Part shown: in pieces, positions 52,901 through 61,109 of the stretch | How the letters are laid out: each line of letters opens with the position of its first letter | Position numbering within the stretch: the stretch's first letter is position 1 | NCBI RefSeq assembly: GCF_003228315.1 | Contig: NZ_CP029693.1 | Location: 4,515,501-4,579,500 of the forward strand | Source: Pseudomonas putida | GTDB lineage: Bacteria > Pseudomonadota > Gammaproteobacteria > Pseudomonadales > Pseudomonadaceae | Reading direction: 5' to 3' | DNA length: 64,000 nt | Made by a program: the position numbers and the translations under genes | Notes under the pieces: model-generated | Told to the model about the DNA's origin: nothing | Databases searched by the model: none | The model's input: only the letters and a program-made list of their open reading frames with translations

Positions 52901-53156
52901 CCTGATGATCGGCGGACACCTGCGCCATCGTCGCGAAGTCTGGCTGATCGGCGCGGCGCTGATCGGCCTGGTGGTGGCCAAACTGTTCTTTGTCGAGCTG
53001 AGCAACCGCGGCGGACTGGCCCGGATCGTCTCGTTCATCGGCGTTGGCGTGTTGCTGCTGGTGGTGGGTTACTTCGCCCCGTTGCCTCCCAAGCGCGCCG
53101 AAGCGCTGCCGGACGCCGAAAACCCGGCATCCAAAACCGAAGGAGTGTCGTCTTGA
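49953..53156 (+). CDS. DUF2339 polytopic membrane protein
   Basis: A 1067-residue protein. After one N-terminal membrane helix come a short coiled coil (ASQANEQQKLLEQARVALHG), a Pro/Glu-rich linker to about residue 150 and then roughly 25 hydrophobic segments. The family motif RVGVVLLFLGLAFLLRYATEG begins the membrane domain. Function is unknown. ATG 49953 was selected because it begins the membrane helix; 23 in-frame upstream residues seem untranslated. The next gene overlaps its stop and is the usual partner. Confidence 0.85.
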   Translation: MQWMLMLIGLVLGWILDESFGEALLGGLFGLTIGQAIRIARLASQANEQQKLLEQARVALHGVEQRLALLEESGVSATEPSQSIGESVPIAENVAPIEAPDLVWELPPEPESEPLTAATETARPLPDDPWKASSALRQSQQPAIPREPNVIERALAAARAWLLGGNTVLRVGVVLLFLGLAFLLRYATEGLVVPLELRYAGVAAAALGLLGLGWWLRARNANYALILQGTGVAVLYLTVFAAMRLHPLLEPSAAFGLLVAVTVFSAILAITQDSLGLAAAAALGGFAAPLLASTGAGSHVALFSYFTLLNAGILAIAWFKAWRLLNVIGFVGTFGIGFAWGARSYTPELLWSTEPFLILFFLMYLAIGLLFARRKLLEMSDVSQEDSREALLHWSARKGAYVDGTLLFGPPLVGFGLQFALVQHMAFAPAFSALALGILYMGLARLLFKGRTLLLAETCLALGVIFTSLAIPLGLDARWTTAAWAVEGAGIFWLGLRQQRRLARAFALLLQLGSALAFFSELGEGESSLLKGAPLGALMLGVALLFSFHQLHTSMPERTSPWERKGSPVLAGLGLSFLYLLAPLFFLAQGTAICWALAGLITLFVGLRLPSRTFVFTSMAIQVLGGALFLVSGWLLEEGLRPLAHVDFWTPLLLGLAGLVGAWCLQRAAAFDGLNLQRLSAGFLVWGAGWWALAWSSEVLRFAPLPLQATLLLAVAALSVALWAVLALRLKWSALGLLCTVLIPAAGLVLLAAWHSRYNPAAGFGWLAWAAVFIVHFISLRRLAPMLPAWALSGAHVLGCWLLIGVLALELRYGLLLMSEQYNAWRWLGWAILPSLYLVMMAAPRNWPWPVSEHSREYRVLAAAPLALLMLGWFWLANAFSDGNAEPLPYVPLLNPLELGLLFALFGVYVWSRSALASLALGKVYLNQATQMIVGISLFAFFTAMVMRAAHHWSGVPFELEALLESMRVQAGLSIVWTLMALGLMIGGHLRHRREVWLIGAALIGLVVAKLFFVELSNRGGLARIVSFIGVGVLLLVVGYFAPLPPKRAEALPDAENPASKTEGVSS

Positions 53157-54523
53157 GTCGGAAGCTGAACCTCAGTTGGTTGGGCATCGTTGCGATGGGT
53201 GTGGCGCTGGCGGCCGGTGCCGAGGAAAAACCTGCGGATTTCGCCACTCAGGTGCCGTTGTCGGTGAGCGGCGCGGGCCCCTGGTATCGCCTGGAGCTGC
53301 CGCTGGCTGTGCTGCTCAATGCGCGGCAGAGCGATCTGGGCGACGTGCGGGTGTTCAATGCGGCCGGTCAGCCGCAGGCCTACGCCCTGGCCCGGGAAGC
53401 CGCGCACACCGAAGAAAACCGCATGCTGACCGAGGTCAAATGGTTCCCCCTGTACAACTCGGCGGACGACACCGAACGCGCACCGAGCGTGCGTGTGCAA
53501 TCGAGCGCCAATGGCGCCTTGGTCGAGGTCCAGCCTTCCAGTCAGCTGGAACCGGGCGAGGAACAGTTGCGGGGCTGGTTGCTGGACGCCAGCGCCATCA
53601 AGGCACCGTTGCAACAACTGGTTCTCGACTGGACCAGCGAGCGCGAGGGCTTCCAGCGTTTCACCATCGAGGCCAGCGACGATTTGCAGCACTGGCAGTC
53701 GTGGGGTGAAGGGCAGGTGGCGCGGCTGGCCTTTGCCGACGAACGGGTCGAGCAGCATGAAGTCGGCCTGCCGGGGCAGTCGGCGCGCTATCTGCGCTTG
53801 CTGTGGAGCACACCGCAACCGGCGCCGATCCTGACCTCGGCGCAACTGCAAAGCGCCAACCCGCGCAGCCTGCCGCTGCCGCTGGCGTGGTCGCAAGCGT
53901 TGGCCGGCACCCGCGTGAAGTCCGGTGAGTACACCTGGCAGTTGCCGATGGGATTGAGCGTCGAGCGAGTACAGGTCGCCCTGGATCAGGCCAATAGCCT
54001 GGCGCCCGTGACCTTGTCCGGTCGCCGCGACAGCAGCCTGCCGTGGCAACCGATGAGCAGCGGGTTGCTCTACCGCCTGACGCAGAACGGCGAGGATGTG
54101 GTGCAGAACGAATTGCAGCTGTCGGGGCAAACCGTGCAGCAGTTCAAGTTGACGGTGGACGAGCGGGGCGGTGGACTCGGCGAGCAGGCGCCAGGCCTGA
54201 AGTTTGCCGTTCGCGCCACGCAACTGGTGTTTCTGGCACGGGGGCCGGGGCCTTATACGCTGGCGTTGGGCAGTGCGACGGCAAAGGCTGCCAGCCTGCC
54301 CTTGTCGATGCTGATTCCGGAGTACAACCCGGCGAAGCTGGCGACTTTGGGCAAGGCCTCGGTCGATGGCACGGCGGTGGTGGCGCCGGCTGCCGCAGCG
54401 GTTCAAGCGTCTGCGGGCACCGACTGGAAGAAGTTCGGCCTGTGGGCGGTGTTGTTGCTCAGTGTGCTGTTTCTGGCGGCGATGGCGTTCAGTTTGCTGC
54501 GCAAGTCCTCGGTCAAACCCTGA
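53153..54523 (+). CDS. DUF3999 exported membrane-anchored protein
   Basis: A 456-residue protein with an N-terminal signal (residues about 1–22) and a C-terminal membrane helix FGLWAVLLLSVLFLAAMAFSLL. The middle is periplasmic and beta-rich; it includes WYRLELPLAVLLNARQSDLGDVRVFNAAGQ. Translation starts at TTG 53153, with AGGAG eight bases upstream, and overlaps the DUF2339 stop (TTGA). The pair is a fixed genetic unit in pseudomonads. Function is not known; an envelope complex is plausible. Confidence 0.85.
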   Translation: MSRKLNLSWLGIVAMGVALAAGAEEKPADFATQVPLSVSGAGPWYRLELPLAVLLNARQSDLGDVRVFNAAGQPQAYALAREAAHTEENRMLTEVKWFPLYNSADDTERAPSVRVQSSANGALVEVQPSSQLEPGEEQLRGWLLDASAIKAPLQQLVLDWTSEREGFQRFTIEASDDLQHWQSWGEGQVARLAFADERVEQHEVGLPGQSARYLRLLWSTPQPAPILTSAQLQSANPRSLPLPLAWSQALAGTRVKSGEYTWQLPMGLSVERVQVALDQANSLAPVTLSGRRDSSLPWQPMSSGLLYRLTQNGEDVVQNELQLSGQTVQQFKLTVDERGGGLGEQAPGLKFAVRATQLVFLARGPGPYTLALGSATAKAASLPLSMLIPEYNPAKLATLGKASVDGTAVVAPAAAAVQASAGTDWKKFGLWAVLLLSVLFLAAMAFSLLRKSSVKP

Positions 54524-54545
54524 AGGCAGAGCGCTACGCACTCTA

Positions 54546-54610
54546 ATCGCGAGCAGGCTCGCTCCCACAGTTGAAATGGGCATTCCTGTGGGAGCGAGCC
54601 TGCTCGCGAT
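54546..54610. repeat. REP pair, inward order
   Basis: ATCGCGAGCAGGCTCGCTCC.. (54546–54570) precedes its exact complement (54586–54610) with a 15-base spacer. The arms are in the opposite order from the 92-base pairs above. Confidence 0.9.
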
Positions 54611-54765
54611 AGCGGTTTAACCGTCGGTAAAAATGCCCGATTCGATCTACGCTAATCCCCGCGCATGAACTCTCTTCAGCCGATCACGTCTGATAGGAGG
54701 CAATGCGCCTCGACTCGCGCTAAACTGCGCGGGTTTTTAGCCCCCCCCATTCCTCGGAGCCTTCC

Positions 54766-55776
54766 ATGTCCCGCGTTACCTTGAGTCGCTATTTGATTGA
54801 GCAGACCCGTAGCAACAACACTCCTGCCGATCTGCGCTTCCTGATCGAAGTGGTGGCGCGTGCTTGCAAGGAGATCAGCCACGCCGTTTCCAAAGGCGCC
54901 CTGGGCGGCGTTCTGGGCAGCATGGGCACTGAAAACGTTCAGGGCGAAGTGCAGAAGAAGCTCGACGTACTGTCCAACGAAATCCTGCTCGAAGCCAACG
55001 AATGGGGCGGTCACCTGGCCGGCATGGCGTCCGAAGAAATGGACAATGCCTACCAGATCCCGGGCAAGTACCCGAAAGGCGCCTACCTGCTGGTATTCGA
55101 CCCGCTGGACGGTTCGTCGAACATCGACATCAACGCACCGGTCGGCACCATCTTCTCGGTGCTGCGCTGCCCGAACGAATACCTGAGCCAGAACGAAGCC
55201 CTGAACGAAAAGGCCTTCCTGCAGCCAGGTACCCAGCAAGTCGCCGCCGGTTATGCTATCTACGGCCCGCAGACCATGCTGATCCTGACCCTGGGCAATG
55301 GCGTCAAGGGCTTCACCCTGGATCGCGAAATGGGCAGCTTCGTCCTGACTCACGAAGACATCACCATTCCTGAATCCACCCAGGAATTCGCCATCAACAT
55401 GTCCAACCAGCGTCACTGGGAAGCCCCGGTGCAGCGCTACGTCAGCGAATTGCTGGCTGGCGAAGAAGGCCCGCTGAAGAAGAACTACAACATGCGCTGG
55501 GTCGCAGCGATGGTTGCGGACGTGCACCGCATCCTGACCCGTGGCGGTCTGTTCATGTACCCGCGCGATGCCCGTGAGCCATCCAAGCCGGGCAAGCTGC
55601 GCCTGATGTACGAAGCCAACCCGATGTCGTTCCTCGTGGAACAAGCGGGCGGCGCCTCCACCGACGGCCACCAGCGCATTCTCGATATCCAGCCTGAAGG
55701 CCTGCACCAGCGTGTAGCGGTGTTCCTCGGTTCGAAGGAAGAAGTGGCCCGCGCCACGGCGTACCACAAGGAGTAA
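54766..55776 (+). CDS. fbp: Fructose-1,6-bisphosphatase, class 1
   Basis: A 336-residue gluconeogenic enzyme that hydrolyses fructose-1,6-bisphosphate. Metal-binding motif LVFDPLDGSSNIDINAP and later GGLFMYPRDAREPSKPGKLRLMYEANPM are class 1 hallmarks. CGGAG lies nine bases ahead of the ATG. The DUF924 gene follows after four bases. Confidence 0.97.
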   Translation: MSRVTLSRYLIEQTRSNNTPADLRFLIEVVARACKEISHAVSKGALGGVLGSMGTENVQGEVQKKLDVLSNEILLEANEWGGHLAGMASEEMDNAYQIPGKYPKGAYLLVFDPLDGSSNIDINAPVGTIFSVLRCPNEYLSQNEALNEKAFLQPGTQQVAAGYAIYGPQTMLILTLGNGVKGFTLDREMGSFVLTHEDITIPESTQEFAINMSNQRHWEAPVQRYVSELLAGEEGPLKKNYNMRWVAAMVADVHRILTRGGLFMYPRDAREPSKPGKLRLMYEANPMSFLVEQAGGASTDGHQRILDIQPEGLHQRVAVFLGSKEEVARATAYHKE

Positions 55777-55780
55777 AACC

Positions 55781-56383
55781 ATGAACGAGCCCTGGCAGCC
55801 GTTGCTCGAGTGGTGGTTCGGAACGTCCGGATCAGCGAAGGAAGTGGCGGCGCAGAAGGGCAAGTTATGGTTCGGCAAGCGTGACAGTCAGGACCTCGAG
55901 GCGCGCGAGCGTTTCGGGGAACTGGTCGAACAGGCACTGGCCGGCGGATTGACCGAGTGGGCGCAACGCCCCGAAGGTTGGCTGGCCTTGGTGCTGTTGC
56001 TCGATCAACTGCCACGCATGCTCTTTCGCGATTCCCCCAAAGCCTTTTCCGGAGACATCAGAGCCCAGGCCCTGGTGGCGCAAGGCATTGCCGCGGATTT
56101 CGACCGGCAACTGCAGCCGATCCAGCGGGTATTCATCCTGCTGGTATTCGAGCACTGCGAAAACCTCGACGTGCAAAACGAATGCATCTCGCGCTATCTG
56201 GAACTGCTGGCGCAACAACCGGAAAGCGACCGGGCGCTATTTGCCGATTACCTGGACTATGCCGAGAAGCATCAGAAGGTGATTGCGCAGTTTGGGCGGT
56301 TTCCTCATCGCAATGAGGTGTTGGGGCGGGAGAGTACGGCGCAGGAGCTGGAGTTTCTGAGTAAGCCGGGTTCCAGGTTCTGA
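55781..56383 (+). CDS. DUF924 family protein
   Basis: A 200-residue mainly helical, soluble protein of DUF924 (tetratricopeptide-like fold). Family segments include WFGKRDSQDLEARERFGELV, LVLLLDQLPRMLFRDSPKAF and FPHRNEVLGRESTAQELEFL. Function unknown. It starts four bases after fbp, with AGGAG overlapping the fbp stop, so both are co-expressed. Confidence 0.92.
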   Translation: MNEPWQPLLEWWFGTSGSAKEVAAQKGKLWFGKRDSQDLEARERFGELVEQALAGGLTEWAQRPEGWLALVLLLDQLPRMLFRDSPKAFSGDIRAQALVAQGIAADFDRQLQPIQRVFILLVFEHCENLDVQNECISRYLELLAQQPESDRALFADYLDYAEKHQKVIAQFGRFPHRNEVLGRESTAQELEFLSKPGSRF

Positions 56384-56405
56384 ATCTTTATTGCGGCTGA
56401 TACCG

Positions 56406-56484
56406 CCATCGCGAGCAGGCTCGCTCCCACAGTGGATCTGCGTCGTTCACAAATCCATTGTGGGAGCGAGCCTGCTCGCGATGG
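56406..56484. repeat. REP pair, inward order
   Basis: Arms CCATCGCGAGCAGGCTCGCT.. (56406–56431) and complement (56459–56484) around a 27-base spacer. It lies between the converging DUF924 and chemoreceptor genes, with the first arm 23 bases past the DUF924 stop. Confidence 0.9.
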
Positions 56485-56500
56485 GGCCGGTGAGGGCGCG

Positions 56501-58393
56501 TTAGATTCGGAAGCTACCCACCAGATGCTTCAACCGCGCCGCCTGCTGCTCCAGATCGGCGCACGCGCGCAAGGTCGCCTGCAGGTTCTCCACACCTTCC
56601 TGATTCAGCGTGTTGATTTCGGTGATGTCGACGTTGATCGACTCCACCACCGCTGTCTGCTCTTCGGTGGCGGTCGCTACGGATTGGTTCATGCCGTCGA
56701 TTTCGCCGATGCGCTGGGTCACGCTGCCCAGGCGTTCGCCGGCCTGGTTGGCGATGCCGACGCTGCTCTCGCTCTGGCGCTGGCTGTCGGTCATGGTGCT
56801 GACCGCTTCGCGGGCGCCCACTTGCAGCTCTTCGATCATTTTCTGCACTTGCTGCGCCGAATCCTGGGTGCGGTGGGCGAGGTTGCGCACTTCATCGGCG
56901 ACCACCGCAAAACCGCGCCCGGCTTCACCGGCACGAGCTGCTTCGATGGCGGCGTTCAAGGCCAGCAGGTTGGTTTGCTGGGAGATGCTGGTGATCACTT
57001 CCAGGATCTGCCCGATGTTGACGGTGTTGCTGTTGAGCGTCTCGATGTTGCCGCAGGAATCGCTGATCTTCGCCGACAGCTGATGCATCGCCGAGATGGT
57101 TTTATCCACCACCTGCTGGCCTTCCTCGGCCAGGGAGCGGGCATCGCTCGAATGCTGGGAGGCGAGGGCGGCGTTCTGCGCGATTTCCTGGGCGGCGGCG
57201 CCGAGCTGATTGATCGCTGCGGCAACGCTGCTGGTGCGCGAAGCCTGCTGGTCGGAGTTGAACATCGACGAGTTGGAAGCCGCCACCACGCGCAGCGCCA
57301 CTTCGTTGACTTGCCCGGTGGCCGAGGACACTTCGCTGATGGAGGTGTGGATACGCTCGACGAAACGGTTGAACGACAACCCCAGCGCGCCGAATTCGTC
57401 GTGACCGTGAATGGTCAGGCGCTTGGTCAAGTCACCTTCGCCTTCGGCGATGTCATGCATGGCGCGACCCATGGCCAGCAAAGGCTGCATCAGGAAGCTG
57501 ATCAACATGCCCAGCAGCGCGATGATGATCACCACCGCGATCACCATGGCAACGATCGCCGAAGTGCGGAACTCACTGAGCATCGAGAAGGCGGTTTGCT
57601 GATCGAGCACCAGCGCCACATACCAGTCCGCCGAAGGCACGCCGTTGACGTGGGTGAAGGAGATGAACTGGCGCTTGCCGTCGATCTCGACTTCCTTCAT
57701 GCCCGGGCTGACTTTCGGGGTGTCGTTCGGGTAAGCCTCGGCCAGGCTCTTGAGCACCAGCTTGCTGTCCGGGTGGATCAGGATTTTGCCGTCGGCACCG
57801 ACGATGAAGGCGTGGCCGTGGCCGCCAAAGTTCAGCGAGTTGATGATCGCGCTGACGCTGGACAGGTCGATGTCCGCGCCGGCGACGCCAATCATCTGGC
57901 CCTGCTGTTTCACCGGCGTGGCGACGGTGATTACCAGTTTTCCGGAAGACGCCGCGACGTAGGGTTCGGTGACGATGGTCTGCTGTGCGCTGTTGGCCGT
58001 CTTGTACCAGCCACGGGCGCGCGGGTCGTAATCCGCTTCGCGGTTGCCCGCCGGGATCGAGAACATCACGCCGTCGGTGCCGCCGAAGTAGCTCAGCTGG
58101 AAGTTGCCGGTGTAGGCGGGCAGGTCGATGGCACGCTTCAGGCTCGCCGGGGCACTGCCGTCCACGGCGATTTGCTGGGACAGCGATTGCAGCAACTGGA
58201 TGCGGCTTTCAAGCCAGGTCTGGATGTTGCTGGTGGTCAGGCTGCCGAGTTCCTGCATCGACGCTTCAGTGCTGTTGCGCAACGTCTGGCGTTGACGATA
58301 GTCGTTGAACAGGATGAAACAGGCGAATGCAACGGCCACCACGAGGGCGGCAGCCAACAGGATCTTGTGGCTGAACTTCATGTTTCTGGTCAT
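56501..58393 (-). CDS. Amino acid chemoreceptor, PctA/PctB type
   Basis: A 630-residue methyl-accepting chemotaxis protein. One membrane helix at residues about 10–30, a periplasmic dCache domain, a second helix at about 280–300, HAMP and a long cytoplasmic signalling hairpin with tip ARAGEAGRGFAVVADEVRNLA. The dCache pocket shows Y122, R127, W129, Y130, Y145 and D174, the amino-acid binding motif of receptors such as PctA. It would steer cells toward amino acids. The ATG at 58393 is preferred over 58381; neither has a strong ribosome-binding site. Confidence 0.92.
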   Translation of the reverse strand: MTRNMKFSHKILLAAALVVAVAFACFILFNDYRQRQTLRNSTEASMQELGSLTTSNIQTWLESRIQLLQSLSQQIAVDGSAPASLKRAIDLPAYTGNFQLSYFGGTDGVMFSIPAGNREADYDPRARGWYKTANSAQQTIVTEPYVAASSGKLVITVATPVKQQGQMIGVAGADIDLSSVSAIINSLNFGGHGHAFIVGADGKILIHPDSKLVLKSLAEAYPNDTPKVSPGMKEVEIDGKRQFISFTHVNGVPSADWYVALVLDQQTAFSMLSEFRTSAIVAMVIAVVIIIALLGMLISFLMQPLLAMGRAMHDIAEGEGDLTKRLTIHGHDEFGALGLSFNRFVERIHTSISEVSSATGQVNEVALRVVAASNSSMFNSDQQASRTSSVAAAINQLGAAAQEIAQNAALASQHSSDARSLAEEGQQVVDKTISAMHQLSAKISDSCGNIETLNSNTVNIGQILEVITSISQQTNLLALNAAIEAARAGEAGRGFAVVADEVRNLAHRTQDSAQQVQKMIEELQVGAREAVSTMTDSQRQSESSVGIANQAGERLGSVTQRIGEIDGMNQSVATATEEQTAVVESINVDITEINTLNQEGVENLQATLRACADLEQQAARLKHLVGSFRI

Positions 58394-58674
58394 TAAATGA
58401 TCTACCGCAGAAAGACTCGTCGACAAAGGGGGCAATTGCCACATCCTTGAGCCATTGCGTTGCCTTGCATGTCGGCTGACCGGCGCCAAAGATTAGTCGT
58501 TTTTAGATAAAAACGACGAAATGCGCGACAGCTTCACAAAGTGGTTGATTTCTCGGCGCAAGGAGACGAATGGCCCCATAAATAGGCGCTCGGCGAGGGA
58601 ACCAGAACGGTGTTTGCTCTTCTAAGGATCTGCTTGGCTGTCATGCCAACCCCCTTCGCCCCCGGAGTTACACA

Positions 58675-58929
58675 ATGTCCCTGCGATCCATCGCCTTGCT
58701 TTCGTTCTGCGTGTTGTTGGCTGCGTGCAGCAAGGTCAATCAGGAAAACTACTCGAAGCTCGAATCTGGAATGACCAAGGCCGAGGTTGAAACCTTGCTG
58801 GGCAAACCGGCCGACTGTTCGGGCGCGCTCGGCATGTCCAGTTGCACCTGGGGCGACAAGAACAGCTTTATCAGCGTGCAGTATGCCGGTGACAAAGTGC
58901 TGATGTTTTCCGGCCAAGGCCTGAAGTAA
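58675..58929 (+). CDS. Small lipoprotein, SmpA/OmlA-like
   Basis: An 84-residue lipoprotein with lipobox LLAAC (cysteine 18). The body KLESGMTKAEVETLLGKP resembles the BamE/SmpA/OmlA fold, which is small and alpha-beta. CGGAG lies nine bases upstream of the ATG. It likely lies in the cell envelope; a role in outer-membrane assembly is only inferred from the fold. It precedes blc by 31 bases. Confidence 0.8.
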   Translation: MSLRSIALLSFCVLLAACSKVNQENYSKLESGMTKAEVETLLGKPADCSGALGMSSCTWGDKNSFISVQYAGDKVLMFSGQGLK

Positions 58930-58960
58930 ACCGGGGCGGTACGCCCACGGGAGAAAAACA

Positions 58961-59530
58961 ATGAAGCAGTTATTGATCACGCTTTTTGCCTGCCTGGTAT
59001 TGGCCGGCTGTGCCACTTCTGGCCAGGATCCGTTGGCCCCCAAGACGGCCCACAGCGTGAACCTCAAGCGTTACCAGGGCACCTGGTACGAATTGGCGCG
59101 TCTGCCGATGTACTTCCAGCGCGACTGCGCGCAATCCGAAGCCCATTACACGCTCAAGCCTGACGGCAACATGGCGGTGCTGAATCGCTGCCTGACGCCG
59201 CAGTGGGAGTGGGAAGAGGTCAAGGGCACGGCGACTCCGCAGGTGCCGGGCAAGACCGACAAGTTGTGGGTCGAATTCGATACCTGGTTCTCGCGCCTGA
59301 TACCGGGTTCGGCGAAGGGCGAATACTGGGTGTTGTACGTCAGCGATGACTACAAGACCGCCATCGTCGGCGACCCGAGCCGTCGTTATCTGTGGCTGTT
59401 GTCGCGCACGCCGACCGTCAACGGTGTGGTGCGTGAAGAGTTGCTGAGCAAGGCGCGTCAGCAGGGTTACGACACCACGCGGCTGATCTGGCGGGCGTCG
59501 GATACGCAGATGGCGAAGACTTCCAACTGA
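58961..59530 (+). CDS. blc: Outer-membrane lipocalin Blc
   Basis: A 189-residue lipoprotein with lipobox LVLAGC (cysteine 17). The lipocalin signature KRYQGTWYELARLPMYFQRDC and the later YWVLYVSDDYKTAIVGDPSRRYLWLLSRTP are typical of Blc, which binds fatty acids and lysophospholipids and helps envelope repair. Length is close to E. coli Blc. It is probably transcribed with the small lipoprotein ahead of it. Confidence 0.94.
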   Translation: MKQLLITLFACLVLAGCATSGQDPLAPKTAHSVNLKRYQGTWYELARLPMYFQRDCAQSEAHYTLKPDGNMAVLNRCLTPQWEWEEVKGTATPQVPGKTDKLWVEFDTWFSRLIPGSAKGEYWVLYVSDDYKTAIVGDPSRRYLWLLSRTPTVNGVVREELLSKARQQGYDTTRLIWRASDTQMAKTSN

Positions 59531-59542
59531 TTGCACAAAACC

Positions 59543-59626
59543 CTGTAGGAGCGAGCCTGCTCGCGATGGAGTGTCAGTGACAGCAATGTGTCTGACACAC
59601 CATCGCGAGCAGGCTCGCTCCTACAG
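59543..59626. repeat. REP pair, CTGC type
   Basis: Arms CTGTAGGAGCGAGCCTGCTC.. (59543–59569) and exact complement (59600–59626). It lies between converging blc and hutF, 12 bases from each stop, and may serve both as transcription end. Confidence 0.9.
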
Positions 59627-59637
59627 TTGTTTTTGTG

Positions 59638-61002
59638 TCAGCCCAGCAAGTCGCGCAGGACCTGGGTGAACGCCCGGCTGCTTTCTTCTTCCCCGGCATG
59701 GCGCCCATCGCGCACAACCCACTGGCCATTGACCAGCACGTCACGCACCTGACGATCGCCACCGGCAAACAGCCAGCGATTAAGAATCCCGTCACCACTG
59801 GCAGTCGCCAGGTACGGATCGCTGCCGTCCAGCACCAGCCAATCGGCGCGCTTGCCGACTTCCAGGGCACCAATCGACTGCCCCAGTGCCTGGGCACCAC
59901 CATCCAGCGCGGCATCGAACAGTGTGCGGCCGACCATCGGTTGATCCGCGCCATACAAGCGGTTACGGCGCTGATCGCGCAGGCGTTGGCCATATTCCAG
60001 CCAGCGCAGTTCTTCCACCACGCTCAGGGACACATGGCTGTCGGAACCGATACCCATGCGTCCGCCCTGGGCGAGGAAATCCACCGCCGGGAAAATCCCG
60101 TCGCCCAGGTTGGCTTCGGTGGTCAGGCACAGGCCGGCGATGGCGCGACTCCTGGCCATCAGCGTGACTTCTTCCGGGTTGGCGTGGGTGGCGTGAACCA
60201 GGCACCAGCGTTGATCGACTTCGACGTTTTCGTACAGCCATTGCAGAGGACGGCGGCCGGACCAGGTCAGGCAGTCGTCGACTTCTTTTTGCTGCTCGGC
60301 GATGTGAATGTGCACCGGGCACTGCTTGTCGCTGGCCGCCAGCACTTCGCTGATCTGCTGCGGCGTGACCGCGCGCAATGAGTGGAAGCACAGGCCCAGG
60401 GATTGCGCCTTCTGCTGAGCCAGCAGCGGTTGCAGGCGTTCTTGCAACTTCAGGTAATTCTCGGTGCTGTTGATGAAGCGGCGCTGACCCTCGTTCGGGG
60501 TCTGGCCACCAAAACCGGAATGGCTGTAGAGCACCGGCAGCAGGGTCAGGCCGATACCGGCTGAGCTGGCAGCCTGACTGATGCGCAACGCCAGTTCCGC
60601 CGGGTCGGCGTAAGGCTGGCCATTGTTGTCGTGGTGTACGTAATGAAATTCGGCGACCGAGGTGTAACCGGCCTTGAGCATTTCGATGTACAGCTGGCGA
60701 GCGATGACGCCCAGTTGCTCCGGGCTGATTTTTCCGACGAGGCGATACATCAAATCGCGCCAGGTCCAGAAACTGTCGTTCGGATTGCCCGCCACTTCTG
60801 CCAGTCCGGCCATCACCCGCTGGAAAGCGTGAGAGTGCAGATTCGGCATGCCCGGCAACAGCGGGCCGCTCAGCCGTTCGGCGCCATCTTCATGGGAATC
60901 GGCCTGGATATGGGTCAGTACGCCGTCGGCGCTGACCTCAAGACGTACATTGTTGGCCCATCCACTAGGCAGCAGCGCGCGTTCGGCAAAGAAGGCGGAC
61001 AT
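59638..61002 (-). CDS. hutF: Formimidoylglutamate deiminase
   Basis: A 454-residue amidohydrolase that deiminates N-formimino-L-glutamate in the Pseudomonas five-step histidine pathway. Zinc-binding motif GMPNLHSHAFQRVMAG, then HIHIAEQQKEVDDC, HATHANPEE and the catalytic acid in GIGSDSHVS. It is transcribed away from hutC, the pathway repressor, across a 107-base control region with a HutC-like palindrome. Confidence 0.96.
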   Translation of the reverse strand: MSAFFAERALLPSGWANNVRLEVSADGVLTHIQADSHEDGAERLSGPLLPGMPNLHSHAFQRVMAGLAEVAGNPNDSFWTWRDLMYRLVGKISPEQLGVIARQLYIEMLKAGYTSVAEFHYVHHDNNGQPYADPAELALRISQAASSAGIGLTLLPVLYSHSGFGGQTPNEGQRRFINSTENYLKLQERLQPLLAQQKAQSLGLCFHSLRAVTPQQISEVLAASDKQCPVHIHIAEQQKEVDDCLTWSGRRPLQWLYENVEVDQRWCLVHATHANPEEVTLMARSRAIAGLCLTTEANLGDGIFPAVDFLAQGGRMGIGSDSHVSLSVVEELRWLEYGQRLRDQRRNRLYGADQPMVGRTLFDAALDGGAQALGQSIGALEVGKRADWLVLDGSDPYLATASGDGILNRWLFAGGDRQVRDVLVNGQWVVRDGRHAGEEESSRAFTQVLRDLLG

Positions 61003-61028
61003 GGTTCAGCACCCCATCGTGTGTTATT

Positions 61029-61038
61029 TGTATATACA
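61029..61038. promoter_or_regulatory. Candidate HutC operator between hutF and hutC
   Basis: The perfect palindrome TGTATATACA lies in the short space between the divergent hutF and hutC. Its TGTA..TACA arms match the operator upstream of hutU and suit a GntR-family regulator. Confidence 0.55.
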
Positions 61039-61109
61039 TATACAGACGTTTGCCTGCCCGGTAAACTCCGGCAAGCTAGCAATATTCACTAAACGACCAA
61101 GGATTAACT

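Noticed and set aside
52256..53152. Upstream in-frame extension of the DUF3999 gene
   Set aside because: The extension lies fully inside the DUF2339 gene in another frame; the TTG at 53153 has a good ribosome-binding site and begins a signal peptide.
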